A stretch of DNA of 59,229 bases, taken from Bacillota bacterium (GTDB taxonomy: Bacteria > Bacillota > Clostridia > Oscillospirales > Oscillospiraceae). The DNA lies in assembly GCA_029268085.1 (NCBI GenBank), contig JAJUHD010000002.1:1-59229 (forward strand), in the 5' to 3' direction. Shown one piece after another: positions 59,101-59,229 of this stretch. The number at the start of each line of letters is the position of its first letter. Within the stretch, counting starts at the first letter, position 1. The translations under genes were made by a program, and so were the position numbers. Below the pieces are notes generated by a model that had not been told where the DNA came from, searched no databases, and was given only the letters and a program-made list of their open reading frames with translations.

Positions 59101-59229
59101 ATATACCTCCGAGTATAAAGTGAAATAAGTCGAAATATGTAAATTTCGGTCATAACTTCAAGGCGTATGATACTCCAATTTTGCTCTATTGTCAAACCCG
59201 ATGACGGGTGATAAAATAAAATGAAATTA

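Overview
The window is about 59 kb of chromosome from a spore-lineage, low-to-mid GC Gram-positive anaerobe of the class Clostridia, most likely Oscillospirales (Ruminococcaceae/Oscillospiraceae-like). Grounds: strong GGAGG ribosome sites with frequent TTG/GTG starts, sporulation-family genes (SpoIID-like, SpoIIM-like, sigma-H-like, a sigma-G fragment), Firmicutes housekeeping families (TrmK, Mini-III, RqcH, DUF3048, DUF4364) and S-layer-homology proteins. The taxon is an inference. No rRNA, CRISPR array or phage region was seen.

Layout. 1-1.7 kb: an IS110-family insertion sequence whose non-coding left end folds into the three-hairpin architecture of a bridge RNA. 1.7-5.5 kb (minus): trmK, a DUF1858 redox protein, a five-gene tRNA operon (Val-Asp-Phe-Gly-Cys), hslO, a methyltransferase and a TrpR-like yerC. 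5.7-8.5 kb (plus): purA, NfeD and SPFH proteins. 8.5-13 kb (minus): a cell-surface SGNH hydrolase and the lysine/diaminopimelate operon asd-dapA-dapB. 13-24.9 kb (plus): a SpoIID protein, queA-tgt-yajC, SpoIIM-like, xerD, ruvCAB, glmM, a sigma-H-like factor and a zinc-ribbon protein. 25-35.5 kb (minus): an ABC-F ATPase, an ECF S component, an envelope-polysaccharide cluster (O-antigen ligase, DUF4330, GT4) and the livJHMGF branched-chain amino-acid transporter.

35.8-43.3 kb (mostly plus): a phenylalanine-rich leader peptide and intrinsic terminator (a textbook attenuator) ahead of a phenylacetate-CoA ligase and an ACT-domain protein; tRNA-Arg(CCG); a membrane GGDEF protein; tRNA-Arg(CCT) beside a truncated sigG; a BirA-box-controlled birA-bioY; and pepD. 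43.3-47.2 kb (minus): a MarR-regulated heterodimeric ABC exporter with a palindromic operator on its promoter. 47.5-58 kb: an exonuclease, uppP, ftsK/spoIIIE, Mini-III, rqcH, surface and cysteine-rich proteins, a DUF4364 gene, asnA and a DUF3048 lipoprotein.

The most interesting signals are regulatory: (i) the Phe attenuator on an arylacetate-CoA ligase, which is activated when phenylalanine is scarce and so points to phenylacetate salvage into phenylalanine rather than degradation; (ii) the IS110 bridge-RNA candidate, with guide complementarity to its own flank and a promoter that only forms when the ends join; (iii) BirA and MarR operators sitting on strong promoters; (iv) a possible ribosome-site switch ahead of an ABC-F protein whose second ATPase site looks dead.
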